A stretch of 64,000 nucleotides of DNA from positions 72,074 through 136,073 of the forward strand of contig NZ_BBXC01000017.1 of assembly GCF_001570525.1 (NCBI RefSeq), written 5' to 3'. Positions 1-9,797 of the stretch are shown here, piece after piece (within the stretch, counting starts at the first letter, position 1; each line of letters begins with the position of its first letter). Below the pieces are notes generated by a model. That model ran no database searches, was not told the DNA's origin, and was given only the letters and a program-made list of their open reading frames with translations. This stretch comes from Herbidospora sakaeratensis (GTDB lineage Bacteria > Actinomycetota > Actinomycetes > Streptosporangiales > Streptosporangiaceae). Position numbers and translations under genes: made by a program.

Positions 1-329
1 GTGCGGGAGGGGGCGGCGTTTGGGGCCCTGCGGGAACGGTGCCTCCGGAGGTGAAGGCTCTGCCGCATCAGGGCGTTTCTCCGTTACGGCTTCGCCTGGC
101 TGGCACCGCCCGCCGCCTCCGGATCTCTCCGAGAGCGGCGGCAACCGGCCGCTTCTGGGGCTGCCCTGCTACGGGCCAGCGCGGTCTGGGTGGCGCGGTC
201 TGGGTGGCGCGGTCTGGCGGCAGGCGCGGGCAAGGCGGCAGGCGCGGGCAAGGCGGCAGGACGGACAAAGGGCGGAGCGGAGCCGTAGGTGCTTGATGTT
301 CTGAGGCGTCGAGCATTTCTGGGGGTTAG
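1..329. other. Gene-poor leader of the Tad locus
   Basis: No convincing complete gene. Frame 1 is open from base 1 to a TGA at 52-54 and could be the last 17 codons of an upstream gene; a TadA/CpaF secretion ATPase would be expected there by synteny, but the residues are too few to identify it. The rest is GC-rich, with short tandem repeats at 181-260, and leads to the ribosome-binding site of tadB (GGGGG at 321-325). Confidence 0.4.
181..260. repeat. Two abutting short tandem repeats
   Basis: A 14-base unit (GCGGTCTGGGTGGC) occurs at 181-194 and 195-208 with a degenerate third copy at 209-222. It is followed by an 18-base unit (CGGCAGGCGCGGGCAAGG) at 218-235 and 236-253 plus a partial copy to 260. 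Both are read directly from the sequence. They lie outside any supported gene and look like replication-slippage minisatellites. Confidence 0.8.
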
Positions 330-1046
330 ATGATCACCGTGCTCGTTGGGTTATGCGCAGGGCTGGCGGTTTGGGTGTGGTCCGGACCTTCGGTTCCAGC
401 CGTGCGCCTGGCGCAGCTGACCCGTGCGGCAGGCCGAGGGTTCTCGCTGCCCGACCTGCTCAAAGCCAGGCGGTCACGCAAAGGGCTGGTGCGGGCCTGG
501 CGCGGTGGAACGGTCGAGTTGTGTCAGGCGGTCGTGGCCGAGCTCTCCGCCGGGCGGACGCCCGGTGAGGCCCTCTCCAGGGCCATCGGCGCCATCGAGG
601 GGCCGCCGGAGATCGTGAAAGCGCTTCGGCCGGTCGCGCGGGTTGCTCGTGACGGCGGAGACGTCGCGGCGGCACTGGTGGATGTGGCGCCGCCCGTAGG
701 AGGGGAAGGGCTGCGGAGGCTGGCGTCCTGCTGGGAGGTCGGGGTCAGCGTCGGTGGCGGGCTGGCGCCTCTCGTGGAGCGCGTGGGCGGGGCGTTGCGG
801 GACATGGAGAACCACCGGCAGGAGATCTCCGCACAGCTCGCCGGGCCTCGGGCCACCGCTCGGCTGCTCGCCGGGTTGCCGGTGCTCGGGCTGTTGATGG
901 CAGCTGGGTTGGGGATGCAGCCGCTGCCGTTCCTCTTCACGACTCTGCCGGGGATCGGGTGTCTCGTCGTGGGGTTGCTGCTCAATGTGGCGGGACTGCG
1001 GTGGACGGATCGTATGGTCCGGAAGGCCGAAGACAACGTCCGCTGA
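330..1046 (+). CDS. tadB: Type II/IV secretion system F-family inner-membrane protein, TadB-like
   Basis: 238-residue membrane protein of the T2SSF family; in Tad/Flp systems TadB and TadC form the inner-membrane platform on which the TadA ATPase assembles Flp pili. An N-terminal hydrophobic segment (about residues 2-18) precedes a cytoplasmic T2SSF region, then two C-terminal membrane helices (about 180-225) around a PLPFLF turn. The ATG follows GGGGG by four bases. It is the first gene of a pilus block with tadC, a DUF4244 pilin and TadE proteins; the cognate ATPase must lie upstream of the window. Codon 8 (351-353) is the rare Leu codon TTA. TadB rather than TadC is assigned from gene order. 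Confidence 0.85.
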   Translation: MITVLVGLCAGLAVWVWSGPSVPAVRLAQLTRAAGRGFSLPDLLKARRSRKGLVRAWRGGTVELCQAVVAELSAGRTPGEALSRAIGAIEGPPEIVKALRPVARVARDGGDVAAALVDVAPPVGGEGLRRLASCWEVGVSVGGGLAPLVERVGGALRDMENHRQEISAQLAGPRATARLLAGLPVLGLLMAAGLGMQPLPFLFTTLPGIGCLVVGLLLNVAGLRWTDRMVRKAEDNVR

Positions 1047-1066
1047 GGCGGACAAGGTCTGATCCG

Positions 1067-1113
1067 GCGACCCCTTTTGGTCGAGATCAGGCGACCCCTT
1101 TGGTCGAGATCAG
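1067..1113. repeat. Tandem 23/24-base duplication before tadC
   Basis: The segment GCGACCCC(T)TTTGGTCGAGATCAG is present twice head to tail (1067-1090 and 1091-1113), differing by one T. The second copy donates the AG of the tadC Shine-Dalgarno sequence. It looks like a recent slippage duplication and extends the tadC frame artificially upstream to a TTG at 1077. Confidence 0.85.
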
Positions 1114-1124
1114 GAGATGAGGGC

Positions 1125-1856
1125 GTGGTGGTGGGGATTCTGTCCGGGCTGTGCGTGGCGCTTGCCGTCGTGTGCTGGCCGGTTCGGCGTACTGCGGCCG
1201 AGCGGCTCAAGGCCGTGGTCGAGCCACCCGAGGTTCGGCCGCCCGTGGCCGAGAATCCGGCGGGCCGGATCGCGATGGTCGCCGGGCCGGTGCTCGTACT
1301 GGTGGTGCTCGTGGTCGGTGGGGTCGCCGGGGTCCTGTTGGGGGTGCTGCTGGCGGGGCCGGTGGTCGTCCACTTCAGACGGCAGGAGCCTCCTCAGGAG
1401 CGCCGTCGTAAGGAACTCGTCCGGGCCGATCTGCCGTTCGCCGCCGATCTCATGGCCGAGTGCCTGCGGGCCGGTCAGCCGCTCGTGGGGGCGATCGAGA
1501 TCGTCGCCCGGGTCGTCGACGGGCCGTTGGGGGAGCGGTTGCGGTGGGCGGGTGGGCAGATGCGGTTGGGCGCCGATCCCGTCGAGGTGTGGCGCGGGCT
1601 CGCCGCCGAGGACGCGCTCGCCCTGCTGGCCAGGGCCATCGCGCGGGCGGTCGAGTCGGGGGCGCCCGTGGCCGACGTGCTCACCCGGGTCGCCGAGGAT
1701 GCCCGGCAGGCCGGACGGGCCGCCTCTTCGGCGGCGGCGCGGCGGGTCGGGGTGCAGGCGGTGGCGCCGCTCGGGTTGTGCTTTCTGCCGGCGTTCTGCT
1801 TTCTGGGCATCATTCCGGTCGTCGCGGGGCTGGCCACTCAGGTGCTCGCGCCCTGA
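1125..1856 (+). CDS. tadC: Type II/IV secretion system F-family protein, TadC-like
   Basis: 243-residue T2SSF-family membrane protein, the second inner-membrane platform component of the Tad pilus machine. An N-terminal helix is followed by a Val/Leu/Gly-rich helix pair (about residues 50-85), a soluble T2SSF domain with RADLPFAADLMAECLRAG and a C-terminal hydrophobic segment rich in Phe and Cys. The GTG at 1125 is chosen because AGGAG sits about eight bases upstream; the TTG at 1077 would translate a tandem duplication. It follows tadB by 78 bases in the same direction and probably belongs to the same unit. Confidence 0.82.
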   Translation: MVVGILSGLCVALAVVCWPVRRTAAERLKAVVEPPEVRPPVAENPAGRIAMVAGPVLVLVVLVVGGVAGVLLGVLLAGPVVVHFRRQEPPQERRRKELVRADLPFAADLMAECLRAGQPLVGAIEIVARVVDGPLGERLRWAGGQMRLGADPVEVWRGLAAEDALALLARAIARAVESGAPVADVLTRVAEDARQAGRAASSAAARRVGVQAVAPLGLCFLPAFCFLGIIPVVAGLATQVLAP

Positions 1857-1891
1857 TGGTGGTCGCCGCCTGCCATGATCTTCGAGCGAGG

Positions 1892-2042
1892 TTTTCCACA
1901 CCGGTCCCCACTACTGCACAGGGTGTGGACGAACGTTGTCCACAGGTGTGGATAACCGGAGTGTCTCCATGTGGGTTCTGGGCTCGGTTTCCCCTTCCAC
2001 GCAGGTCTTTTGAGTTATCCACAGGGTCTTTCGTTTTCCACA
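1892..2042. promoter_or_regulatory. Cluster of DnaA-box-like 9-mers
   Basis: Inside the 275-base gap between tadC and the pilin gene are TTTTCCACA (1892-1900), TTGTCCACA (1936-1944), TTATCCACA on the minus strand (1947-1955), TTATCCACA on the plus strand (2015-2023) and TTTTCCACA (2034-2042), plus a weaker inverted TCGTCCACA at 1924-1932. TTATCCACA is the classical DnaA box and TTGTCCACA the form typical of high-GC actinomycetes. No dnaA, dnaN or other origin gene is nearby, so a titration or regulatory locus is more likely than oriC. Confidence 0.65.
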
Positions 2043-2131
2043 GTCTGAGCCTGGGGCCGGTGGATACAGCGTCCGGATCGGCAGGCTGGCAACGCCGGGA
2101 CGGAGGGTCCGGACCGGTGTCAGGAGGACGC

Positions 2132-2419
2132 GTGAACGTCAAGACCAAGGGCATCTCGTGGACCCGGGCCACGACCGCCAAGGCCAAGCGGGCGCGGGGA
2201 GCCGAGCGGTTGCGGGAGGCGGCCGCCCGGGCGGCTCGGGTGCTGGCCGAGCAGGGCGCGGGGCGGCGGGCCGACGCGGGGATGTCGACCGCCGAATACG
2301 CCGTCGGCACCATAGCGGCCTGCGGATTCGCGGGGCTGCTGTTCAAGGTGGTGACCTCGCCCGACGTCCAGCAGATGCTCAGCTCGCTCGTGCAGAAGGC
2401 GCTGGCGCTGGCCGGATGA
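2132..2419 (+). CDS. DUF4244 Flp-pilin-like protein
   Basis: 95-residue candidate major pilin of the Tad system. A basic Arg/Ala/Lys-rich N-terminal leader (about 50 residues) ends in a prepilin-peptidase-like site, ADAG followed by MSTAEYAVG, which places Glu at position +5 of the processed protein as in type IV/Flp pilins. A hydrophobic helix (GTIAACGFAGLLFKVV) and a short C-terminus follow. The GTG at 2132 has AGGAGG five bases upstream. The leader is longer than in most Flp pilins, which is usual for actinobacterial DUF4244. The gene overlaps tadE by four bases (ATGA). Confidence 0.85.
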   Translation: MNVKTKGISWTRATTAKAKRARGAERLREAAARAARVLAEQGAGRRADAGMSTAEYAVGTIAACGFAGLLFKVVTSPDVQQMLSSLVQKALALAG

Positions 2420-2772
2420 GCCGGCGTGAGCGCGGTTCGGTCACCGCCGAGACGGCCGCGGCGCTGCCCGCGCTCGTGGTGGTCCTCGGCGTCGCCCTGT
2501 GGGCGGTGAGCGTGGTCGGGGCCCGGCTGGAGTGCGTCGACGCCGCCCGGGCCGGTGCGCGGGCCGCGGCACGTGGAGACGGGCTCTCCGCCGTGCGCGA
2601 GGGCGCGCTGACGGTCGCGCCTGCCGGGGCCACGGTCGAGGTGGCGGTGGGGGCGGCGCTCACGCAGGTGACGGTGCGGGTCCGGGTTCGGCCTGTCTGG
2701 GCGGTGGCGCTGCCCGAGGTGGCGGTGTCCGCGTCGGCGAGCGCGGCGACCGAGAAGGGCGTGCTGCCGTGA
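2416..2772 (+). CDS. tadE: TadE-family pseudopilin
   Basis: 118-residue TadE-like minor pilin. The N-terminus RERG/SVTAETAAALPALV has the conserved Glu at +5 after the presumed cleavage site, followed by one membrane helix (about residues 14-36) and an extracellular domain with alternating Val-rich strands. The start overlaps the stop of the pilin gene (ATGA at 2416-2419), indicating translational coupling. The stop lies inside the first copy of a 28-base direct repeat. Role inferred from family: pseudopilin needed for pilus assembly. Confidence 0.82.
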   Translation: MSRRERGSVTAETAAALPALVVVLGVALWAVSVVGARLECVDAARAGARAAARGDGLSAVREGALTVAPAGATVEVAVGAALTQVTVRVRVRPVWAVALPEVAVSASASAATEKGVLP

Positions 2773-2826
2773 GAGCGAGTTCGGCGACTGACGAGGGTGT
2801 GCTGCCGTGAGAGCGAGTTAGGCGAC
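2761..2826. repeat. 28-base direct repeat at the tadE 3' end
   Basis: GTGCTGCCGTGAGAGCGAGT followed by TCGGCGAC at 2761-2788 recurs with one change at 2799-2826 (period 38 bases). The first copy encodes the last codons and stop of tadE; the second lies in the intergenic region before the next gene. It resembles the slippage duplication upstream of tadC. Confidence 0.8.
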
Positions 2827-2854
2827 CGGGTCGGTCGGTGGGAACCAGGAGGCG

Positions 2855-3235
2855 ATGGTGAGTGCGCGTGAGGGCGGAAGGCGTGATCGGGGGTCGGCGA
2901 CCGTCTGGGTCGTCGCGGTGATGGTCTTGGTGTGGGGGGCGGCTTATGTGCTCGTCCAGGTCGGGATGGCGAGGGTGGCCGTGCACGCTGCCCGCACAGC
3001 CGCCGACCTGGGCGCGCTGGCCGCCGCCGAACTGGCCCTCGCGGCCCCCCAGGAGGCCTGTGGGCGGGCGGCCGAGGTGGTCGTCGCCAACGACGCCCGG
3101 GTCGTGTCGTGTGAGATCAAGGCCGGTGTGTCGGAGGTGACCGCGGGGGTCCGGCTCAGGTTTCCGGGGCTGGCCGAACGGGAGGCGTCGGCCACGTCAA
3201 GGGCCGGGCCCGTCTACCTCGACGCGGAACGCTGA
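2855..3235 (+). CDS. Helicase-neighbourhood TadE-like protein (Rv3654c-like)
   Basis: 126-residue exported or membrane-anchored protein of the actinobacterial TadE-like family that sits beside a DECH helicase. It has a basic N-terminus (RRDRGSATVW), one hydrophobic helix (about residues 16-38) and an Ala-rich extracellular domain with two Cys (about 68 and 86) that may form a disulfide. The Glu+5 of true pseudopilins is absent, so it is probably an accessory component rather than a classical pilin. The 3' end overlaps the convergent helicase gene by 22 bases, the arrangement typical of this locus. Confidence 0.8.
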   Translation: MVSAREGGRRDRGSATVWVVAVMVLVWGAAYVLVQVGMARVAVHAARTAADLGALAAAELALAAPQEACGRAAEVVVANDARVVSCEIKAGVSEVTAGVRLRFPGLAEREASATSRAGPVYLDAER

Positions 3236-5547
3236 ACAGGCCCCAGCAGGACGTCGAGGAGTTCCAGCGCCCCCCGCTTGCTCAACGGCTCGTTCCCGTT
3301 CCCGCACTTCGGCGACTGGATGCAGCTCGGGCACCCGTGCCCGCACTCGCACGACGCGATCGCGTCCCGCGTCGCGGTCAGCCACGCCACCGCGTTGCCG
3401 AAACCACGCTCGGCGAATCCGGCGCCGCCGGCGTGGCCGTCGTACACGAAGACCGTCAGACGCCCCGTGTCGGGGTGGAGTTCGGTCGAGACGCCGCCGA
3501 TGTCCCAGCGGTCGCAGGTCGCGAACAGGGGGAGCAGGCCGATCGACGCGTGCTCGGCCGCGTGGGCCGCCCCGCCCAGGTCGCCGATCTCGGCGGGCAG
3601 GGACTCGGGGGGCAGCGTCCACCACACCGCTTTGGTCCGCAGGCTGCGTGGCGGCAGGTCGAGGGGCTCGTCGCCGAGCATCTCGCCCGTCGACGTCCGC
3701 CGCTTCAGGTAGCTGACCACCTGGCGGGTCACCTCGACCGAGCCGAAGTGCAGTTCGCCGGGGCCCAGGGGGTGGGAGCGGAGCGACTCGATCACGGCGA
3801 TGTCGGTCACGTCGCGGGCGAAGGTCGAGTAGTCGGGGGTGCCGGGCGTGACCAGGGCGACGCCCGTCTCCAGGTCGAGTTCGTCGACGACGAAGGTCTC
3901 TCCCTGGTGGATGTGCACCGCGCCGGTGTGCACCGAGGTGTGGGAGGACGCCTCGTCGCACGTTCCGAGCAGGCGTCCGGTGTCGGTCTCCACGATCTGC
4001 ACGGGCGATCCGCCCGAACCCCGGATGTCGGCCAGGCCGGCGGCCAGGTCGCGGCTGGTCCAGAACCAGCCTGTCGGGCGGCGGCGCAGCAGGCCGTCGG
4101 CCACCAGGTCGTCGAGGACCGCGGCCGCGGCAGGGCCGAAGATCTCCAGGTCGGCCTCGGTCAGCGGGACCTCGGCCGCGGCGGCGCACAGGTGGGGCGC
4201 CAGCACGTAGGGGTTGTCGGGGTCCAGGACCGTCGCCTCGACCGGGCGGCCGAACAGAGCTTCCGGGTGGTGGACGACGTACGTGTCGAGCGGGTCGTCG
4301 CGGGCGATCAGGACCGCCAGCGCGTCCTGGCCGTCGCGGCCGGCCCGGCCGGCCTGCTGCCACAGGCTGGCCCTGGTGCCGGGCCAGCCGGCGATCAGGA
4401 CCGCGTCGAGGCCCGAGACGTCGACGCCGAGTTCCAGGGCGTTGGTCGTGGCCACGCCGAGCAGGTCGCCCGAGCGCAGGGACTTCTCCAGCAGGCGGCG
4501 GTCTTCGGCCAGGTAGCCCGCCCGGTAGGCGGCGATCTTGTCGGTCAGGGGGACGCCCGCGTCTTCCAGGTGGGCCCGGGCGGTGAGGGCGACCGTCTCG
4601 GCGGCGCGGCGGGAGCGCACGAACGTCAGGGTGCGCACGCCGTCGACCACGAGGTCGGCCAGCAGGTCGGCGGCCTCGGCGGTGGCTGCCCGGCGAATTG
4701 GAGCTCCACCTTCGCCGCGCAGATCGGTCAGGGGCGGTTCCCACAGCGCGACCGTCGTCGTGCCTCTCGGGGAGGCGTCGCGGGTCACCTCGGCCATCTG
4801 GAGGCCCGTCAGGCGCATGCCGGTCGTCGCCGGGTCGCTCGCCGTGGCCGAGGCCAGGAAGAACACCGGGGAGGCGCCGTACTTCGCGGAGACGCGGCGC
4901 AGGCGGCGCAGGATCTGGGCCACGTGGGAGCCGAAGACGCCTCGATAGCCGTGGCACTCGTCGACGATCACCAGGCGCAGGCGGCGCCAGAACGACGTCC
5001 AGGCCGAATGCCTCGGCAGGATCGAGCGGTGCAGCATGTCGGGGTTGGTCAGGACGTAGTTGGCGTTGCGCCTGACCCAGGCCCGTTCCTCATGGGGCGT
5101 GTCGCCGTCGAAGGTCGCGGCCCGCAGGCCCTGGACGCCCAGCGCGCCCACCGACCGGAGCTGGTCGGCCGCCAGGGCCTTGGTCGGGGTCAGGTAGAGC
5201 ACGGTGCCGCCCGACAGGGCCTCGGTGACCGCCGGCACCAGATAGGCCAGCGACTTCCCCGACGCGGTGCCCGTGGCGATGATCACGTTTTGGCCACGGT
5301 GCGCCAGGTCGGCGGCCTCTGACTGGTGGCTCCACAACCCCTGTATCCCGAGTCCCCCGAAACCCTCCCGCACCAGCGGGGGGACCCAGTCGGGCCACTG
5401 GGCTTGACCTGCCTGACGTGCCGGAACATGCTCCACATGAGTGACCCGCCCGTGGCGGCCCGCGACCGTGACGAGACGGTCGAGAAGAGGACCGTTCCGG
5501 TTTGGCGTACGCTCTCGGGGAAGAGCAGGGGACGTCTGCGAAGTCAT
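3214..5547 (-). CDS. DECH-box superfamily 2 helicase with C-terminal DUF1998-like cysteine cluster
   Basis: 777-residue SF2 helicase. Motif I ATGTASGKS is near residue 91 and motif II VIVDECHGY follows. Motifs V and VI appear as TNALELGVDVSGLD and QQAGRAGR. The C-terminal domain ends in a four-cysteine cluster (CECGHGCPSCIQSPKCG), typical of YprA/MrfA-type DNA helicases. The family is implicated in DNA repair; in actinobacteria a member is conserved next to the Tad locus, with no proven link to piliation. The frame extends to 5607, but the ATG at 5547 is preferred because residues after it match the usual family N-terminus; ATG 5565 is an alternative. Confidence 0.9.
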   Translation of the reverse strand: MTSQTSPALPRERTPNRNGPLLDRLVTVAGRHGRVTHVEHVPARQAGQAQWPDWVPPLVREGFGGLGIQGLWSHQSEAADLAHRGQNVIIATGTASGKSLAYLVPAVTEALSGGTVLYLTPTKALAADQLRSVGALGVQGLRAATFDGDTPHEERAWVRRNANYVLTNPDMLHRSILPRHSAWTSFWRRLRLVIVDECHGYRGVFGSHVAQILRRLRRVSAKYGASPVFFLASATASDPATTGMRLTGLQMAEVTRDASPRGTTTVALWEPPLTDLRGEGGAPIRRAATAEAADLLADLVVDGVRTLTFVRSRRAAETVALTARAHLEDAGVPLTDKIAAYRAGYLAEDRRLLEKSLRSGDLLGVATTNALELGVDVSGLDAVLIAGWPGTRASLWQQAGRAGRDGQDALAVLIARDDPLDTYVVHHPEALFGRPVEATVLDPDNPYVLAPHLCAAAAEVPLTEADLEIFGPAAAAVLDDLVADGLLRRRPTGWFWTSRDLAAGLADIRGSGGSPVQIVETDTGRLLGTCDEASSHTSVHTGAVHIHQGETFVVDELDLETGVALVTPGTPDYSTFARDVTDIAVIESLRSHPLGPGELHFGSVEVTRQVVSYLKRRTSTGEMLGDEPLDLPPRSLRTKAVWWTLPPESLPAEIGDLGGAAHAAEHASIGLLPLFATCDRWDIGGVSTELHPDTGRLTVFVYDGHAGGAGFAERGFGNAVAWLTATRDAIASCECGHGCPSCIQSPKCGNGNEPLSKRGALELLDVLLGPVQRSASR

Positions 5548-5705
5548 GGGTTTCCATCCTGGCATCTCTGGGGAGAGTCGCCCGGAGTCGTGATTTCGTA
5601 TAGACACAGGGGCGTGGCGTGGTTGAATGCCGCGCGTCGGGGTCGTGCTTTCCTAGGATGCACGATCCGCATCGGGACCTACGCAGGCAAGGCGCTGGAG
5701 GATCT

Positions 5706-6056
5706 GTGGATCTGAAGTTGGACCACCGTACCGAGGACCGACTCACCATCGTCGAGGTTGAGGGTGAGATCGACGTCTACACCGCGCCCAGATTGCGTGA
5801 GCTGCTCATCGATTTGGTGAACAAGGGGAACTTCCACCTTCTCGTGAACATGGAGAAGGTCGACTTCCTCGACTCGACCGGCCTTGGTGTGCTGGTCGGC
5901 GGGCTCAAGCGGGTGCGGGCGCACGATGGCTCCCTGGAACTCGTCTGCACTCAGGAGCGGATCCTGAAGATCTTCCGGATCACCGGATTGACCAAGGTCT
6001 TCGGGATCTACGCCTCTGTGGAGGAGGCCAAGGAAGCCCACGGCCGAGACAAGTAG
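5706..6056 (+). CDS. bldG: Anti-anti-sigma factor BldG
   Basis: 116-residue STAS-domain anti-sigma-factor antagonist, close to Streptomyces BldG, which controls aerial development and antibiotic production by partner switching. The sequence shows the [17 protein letters not shown] start of the STAS fold and the phosphorylation loop [18 protein letters not shown], where the Ser of DST is the expected phospho-site. The GTG at 5706 is preceded by GGAGG (5697-5701). The longer frame from 5619 has no such signal. It lies two bases upstream of a kinase-like partner, so the two form an operon that ends at the hairpin at 6518. Confidence 0.93.
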   Translation: MDLKLDHRTEDRLTIVEVEGEIDVYTAPRLRELLIDLVNKGNFHLLVNMEKVDFLDSTGLGVLVGGLKRVRAHDGSLELVCTQERILKIFRITGLTKVFGIYASVEEAKEAHGRDK

Positions 6057-6058
6057 TC

Positions 6059-6514
6059 ATGGCCACCGTCGAGCTGACGTTCAGCGCGCTACCGGCCCAC
6101 GTGCGTACCGCTCGGTTGGTCGCGACGGCCATCGCCCGGCGCACCGGGGTGGCCGAGGCGCTGCTGGACGAAGTACGGCTCGCCGTCGGAGAGGCGTGCT
6201 CCCGGGCCGTGGAGGCACATCGTCTCCACTGCCCGGGAGAGCCGATCCGGATCGAGCTCAAAGACGACTCGGGGCGGTTCGAGGTCACCGTGACCGACGC
6301 CGCCCCCAGCGACGACCTGAAGGCCGTCGACTCCTCTGACGGCTACCGGCTGGTCGACGCGATGCTCGGGATAGTGCCCGAGATGCCCGGCCTCGGGATC
6401 GCGGTGATCGCCGGCTTGGCCGACGACGTCGAGGTCTCACCCGGCCCCAACGGTGTCAAGATCAGAATGAGCTGGCCGGCTGCTCCGACTCCTAACGGGT
6501 TGGCTGCCGTCTAG
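6059..6514 (+). CDS. ATP-binding anti-sigma factor kinase, bldG operon partner
   Basis: 151-residue HATPase_c protein of the RsbW/SpoIIAB-like class. It carries a divergent N-box (LDEVRLAVGEACSRAV) and a glycine-containing C-terminal part (PEMPGLGIAVIAGLADDV). Homologues sit directly after bldG in Streptomyces and bind or phosphorylate BldG. Only two bases separate it from bldG. The N-box here has Ser/Arg (GEACSRAV) where many family members have Asn-Ala, so catalytic kinase activity should be tested rather than assumed. It is followed by a strong terminator. Confidence 0.85.
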   Translation: MATVELTFSALPAHVRTARLVATAIARRTGVAEALLDEVRLAVGEACSRAVEAHRLHCPGEPIRIELKDDSGRFEVTVTDAAPSDDLKAVDSSDGYRLVDAMLGIVPEMPGLGIAVIAGLADDVEVSPGPNGVKIRMSWPAAPTPNGLAAV

Positions 6515-6517
6515 TCA

Positions 6518-6547
6518 GGGCTCCCGGTCATGCGGGAGCCCTTTTTT
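6518..6547 (+). terminator. Rho-independent terminator of the bldG operon
   Basis: Nine-base perfect stem GGGCTCCCG (6518-6526) and CGGGAGCCC (6533-6541), six-base loop, then six T (6542-6547). It begins four bases after the stop codon. It is one of the few terminators in the window with a true T tract. Confidence 0.92.
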
Positions 6548-6812
6548 ACTTGTGCGCAATCCCCGCGACATACGGCGATGCCCAATCCGCAGCCGATCTG
6601 TTCACCAATTTGCGGGGCGCAGGGGGTTCATATATGGCGGAGCGCTGCGTAGAGTACCCGGCACCGGCCAAGGTATTGCGGAACGCAACCGGAAGCGGCA
6701 CTGCCAATGACCCGGAAGTGCGCCGCCGGAGCTCTCCTCCAACGGGGCAGCCGTAACATTTTGGGGCAGCCACTCCCGGGCAGGACCTACCCGTCTGGCC
6801 GAGGAGGACGGA

Positions 6813-9140
<2,328 letters not shown>

Positions 9141-9155
9141 ACCCCCGGCGACGAC

Positions 9156-9185
9156 GGCCCCCCGGCACCCACGTGCCGGGGGGCC
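9156..9185. terminator. GC-rich hairpin terminator after hppA
   Basis: Perfect 13-base stem GGCCCCCCGGCAC (9156-9168) and GTGCCGGGGGGCC (9173-9185) with a four-base loop. There is no T tract, which is common for actinobacterial terminators. It starts 15 bases after the hppA stop. Confidence 0.85.
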
Positions 9186-9197
9186 GCCGCACGTCCA

Positions 9198-9203
9198 TAG
9201 ACT
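9198..9203 (+). promoter_or_regulatory. Putative -10 element for the 32-residue ORF
   Basis: TAGACT matches TANNNT and ends eight bases before ATG 9212. No ribosome-binding site is present, so a leaderless transcript is suggested. No clear -35 was found. Confidence 0.4.
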
Positions 9204-9211
9204 CGTTGTTC

Positions 9212-9310
9212 ATGAACGACAAGGGTGGCCGCGGCCTGGCAGTCATTCTGCTCGGCATGGCTCTGATGTTCGCCGTGATCGTGGCCCTCGCCATGTGGGC
9301 GATGCCCTGA
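9212..9310 (+). CDS. Small single-pass membrane protein, unknown function
   Basis: 32-residue reading frame starting MNDKGGRGLAVILLG, with a charged six- to eight-residue head and one continuous hydrophobic helix ending WAMP. It is below common annotation cut-offs. No Shine-Dalgarno is visible, but TAGACT lies at the right place for leaderless initiation. It sits between the hppA terminator and the SixA-like gene, 28 bases upstream of the latter, so it may be the first gene of that transcript. Function is unknown; many actinobacterial loci carry such tiny proteins unannotated. Confidence 0.5.
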   Translation: MNDKGGRGLAVILLGMALMFAVIVALAMWAMP

Positions 9311-9338
9311 AAGACGCCCTGAAAGGGGAGTTGACCGC

Positions 9339-9797
9339 GTGAAGACGCTGATCGTGTTGCGGCACGCCAAGGCCGAGCACACGCCCGGGGTGCTCGACTT
9401 CGACCGGGTGCTGACCAGCCGCGGCGAGCGCAACTCCCGTGAGGCCGGTGAGCTGATCGCCCGGCTGACGCCCGACCTGATCGTGGCCTCGCCGTCGGCC
9501 CGCACCCGGCTGACCGCCGAACTCCTCGGCCTCGAAGGCGTGCCCATCGAGTTCGAGCGGGACGTCTACGAGGCGTACACCGACGAGCTGATCGAGATCG
9601 TTCGGCGCACCGATCCCGAGGTCGGCACGCTGGTGCTGGTCGGGCACAACCCGTCGGTACACGACCTGGTGGTGCAGTTGTCGGGGCCGCAGACCGAGAC
9701 GTTCAAGCCGGGGGCGTTCGCCGTGATCGAGTTGCCGGGGCCGTGGGAGGAGCTCGACCCGGGCACCGGCACCCTGGTCGATGGCCACCAGCCTTAG
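9339..9797 (+). CDS. SixA-like histidine phosphatase
   Basis: 152-residue histidine-phosphatase-superfamily protein. The catalytic RHAKAE motif is at residues 8-13, and the second catalytic His is in VLVGHNPSVHDL. The length and sparse fold match SixA, which dephosphorylates phosphohistidine in regulatory proteins; the substrate here is unknown. The GTG at 9339 has AAAGGGGAG upstream. Its last 17 bases overlap the start of the FUSC transporter gene, suggesting translational coupling. Confidence 0.88.
   Translation: MKTLIVLRHAKAEHTPGVLDFDRVLTSRGERNSREAGELIARLTPDLIVASPSARTRLTAELLGLEGVPIEFERDVYEAYTDELIEIVRRTDPEVGTLVLVGHNPSVHDLVVQLSGPQTETFKPGAFAVIELPGPWEELDPGTGTLVDGHQP

Noticed and set aside
1892-2042. 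Chromosomal replication origin
   Set aside because: DnaA-like boxes are present but dnaA, dnaN, rpmH and an AT-rich unwinding region are absent.
3337-5322. 661-codon plus-strand open frame antisense to the helicase
   Set aside because: High GC removes stop codons in the opposite strand; the translation is low-complexity Arg/Gly/Ala/Val without motifs, while the minus-strand frame has complete helicase motifs.
6550-6756. 68-codon open frame upstream of hppA
   Set aside because: No ribosome-binding site or -10 element, unusual composition for this genome, and it starts right after the bldG terminator; probably part of the hppA promoter region.
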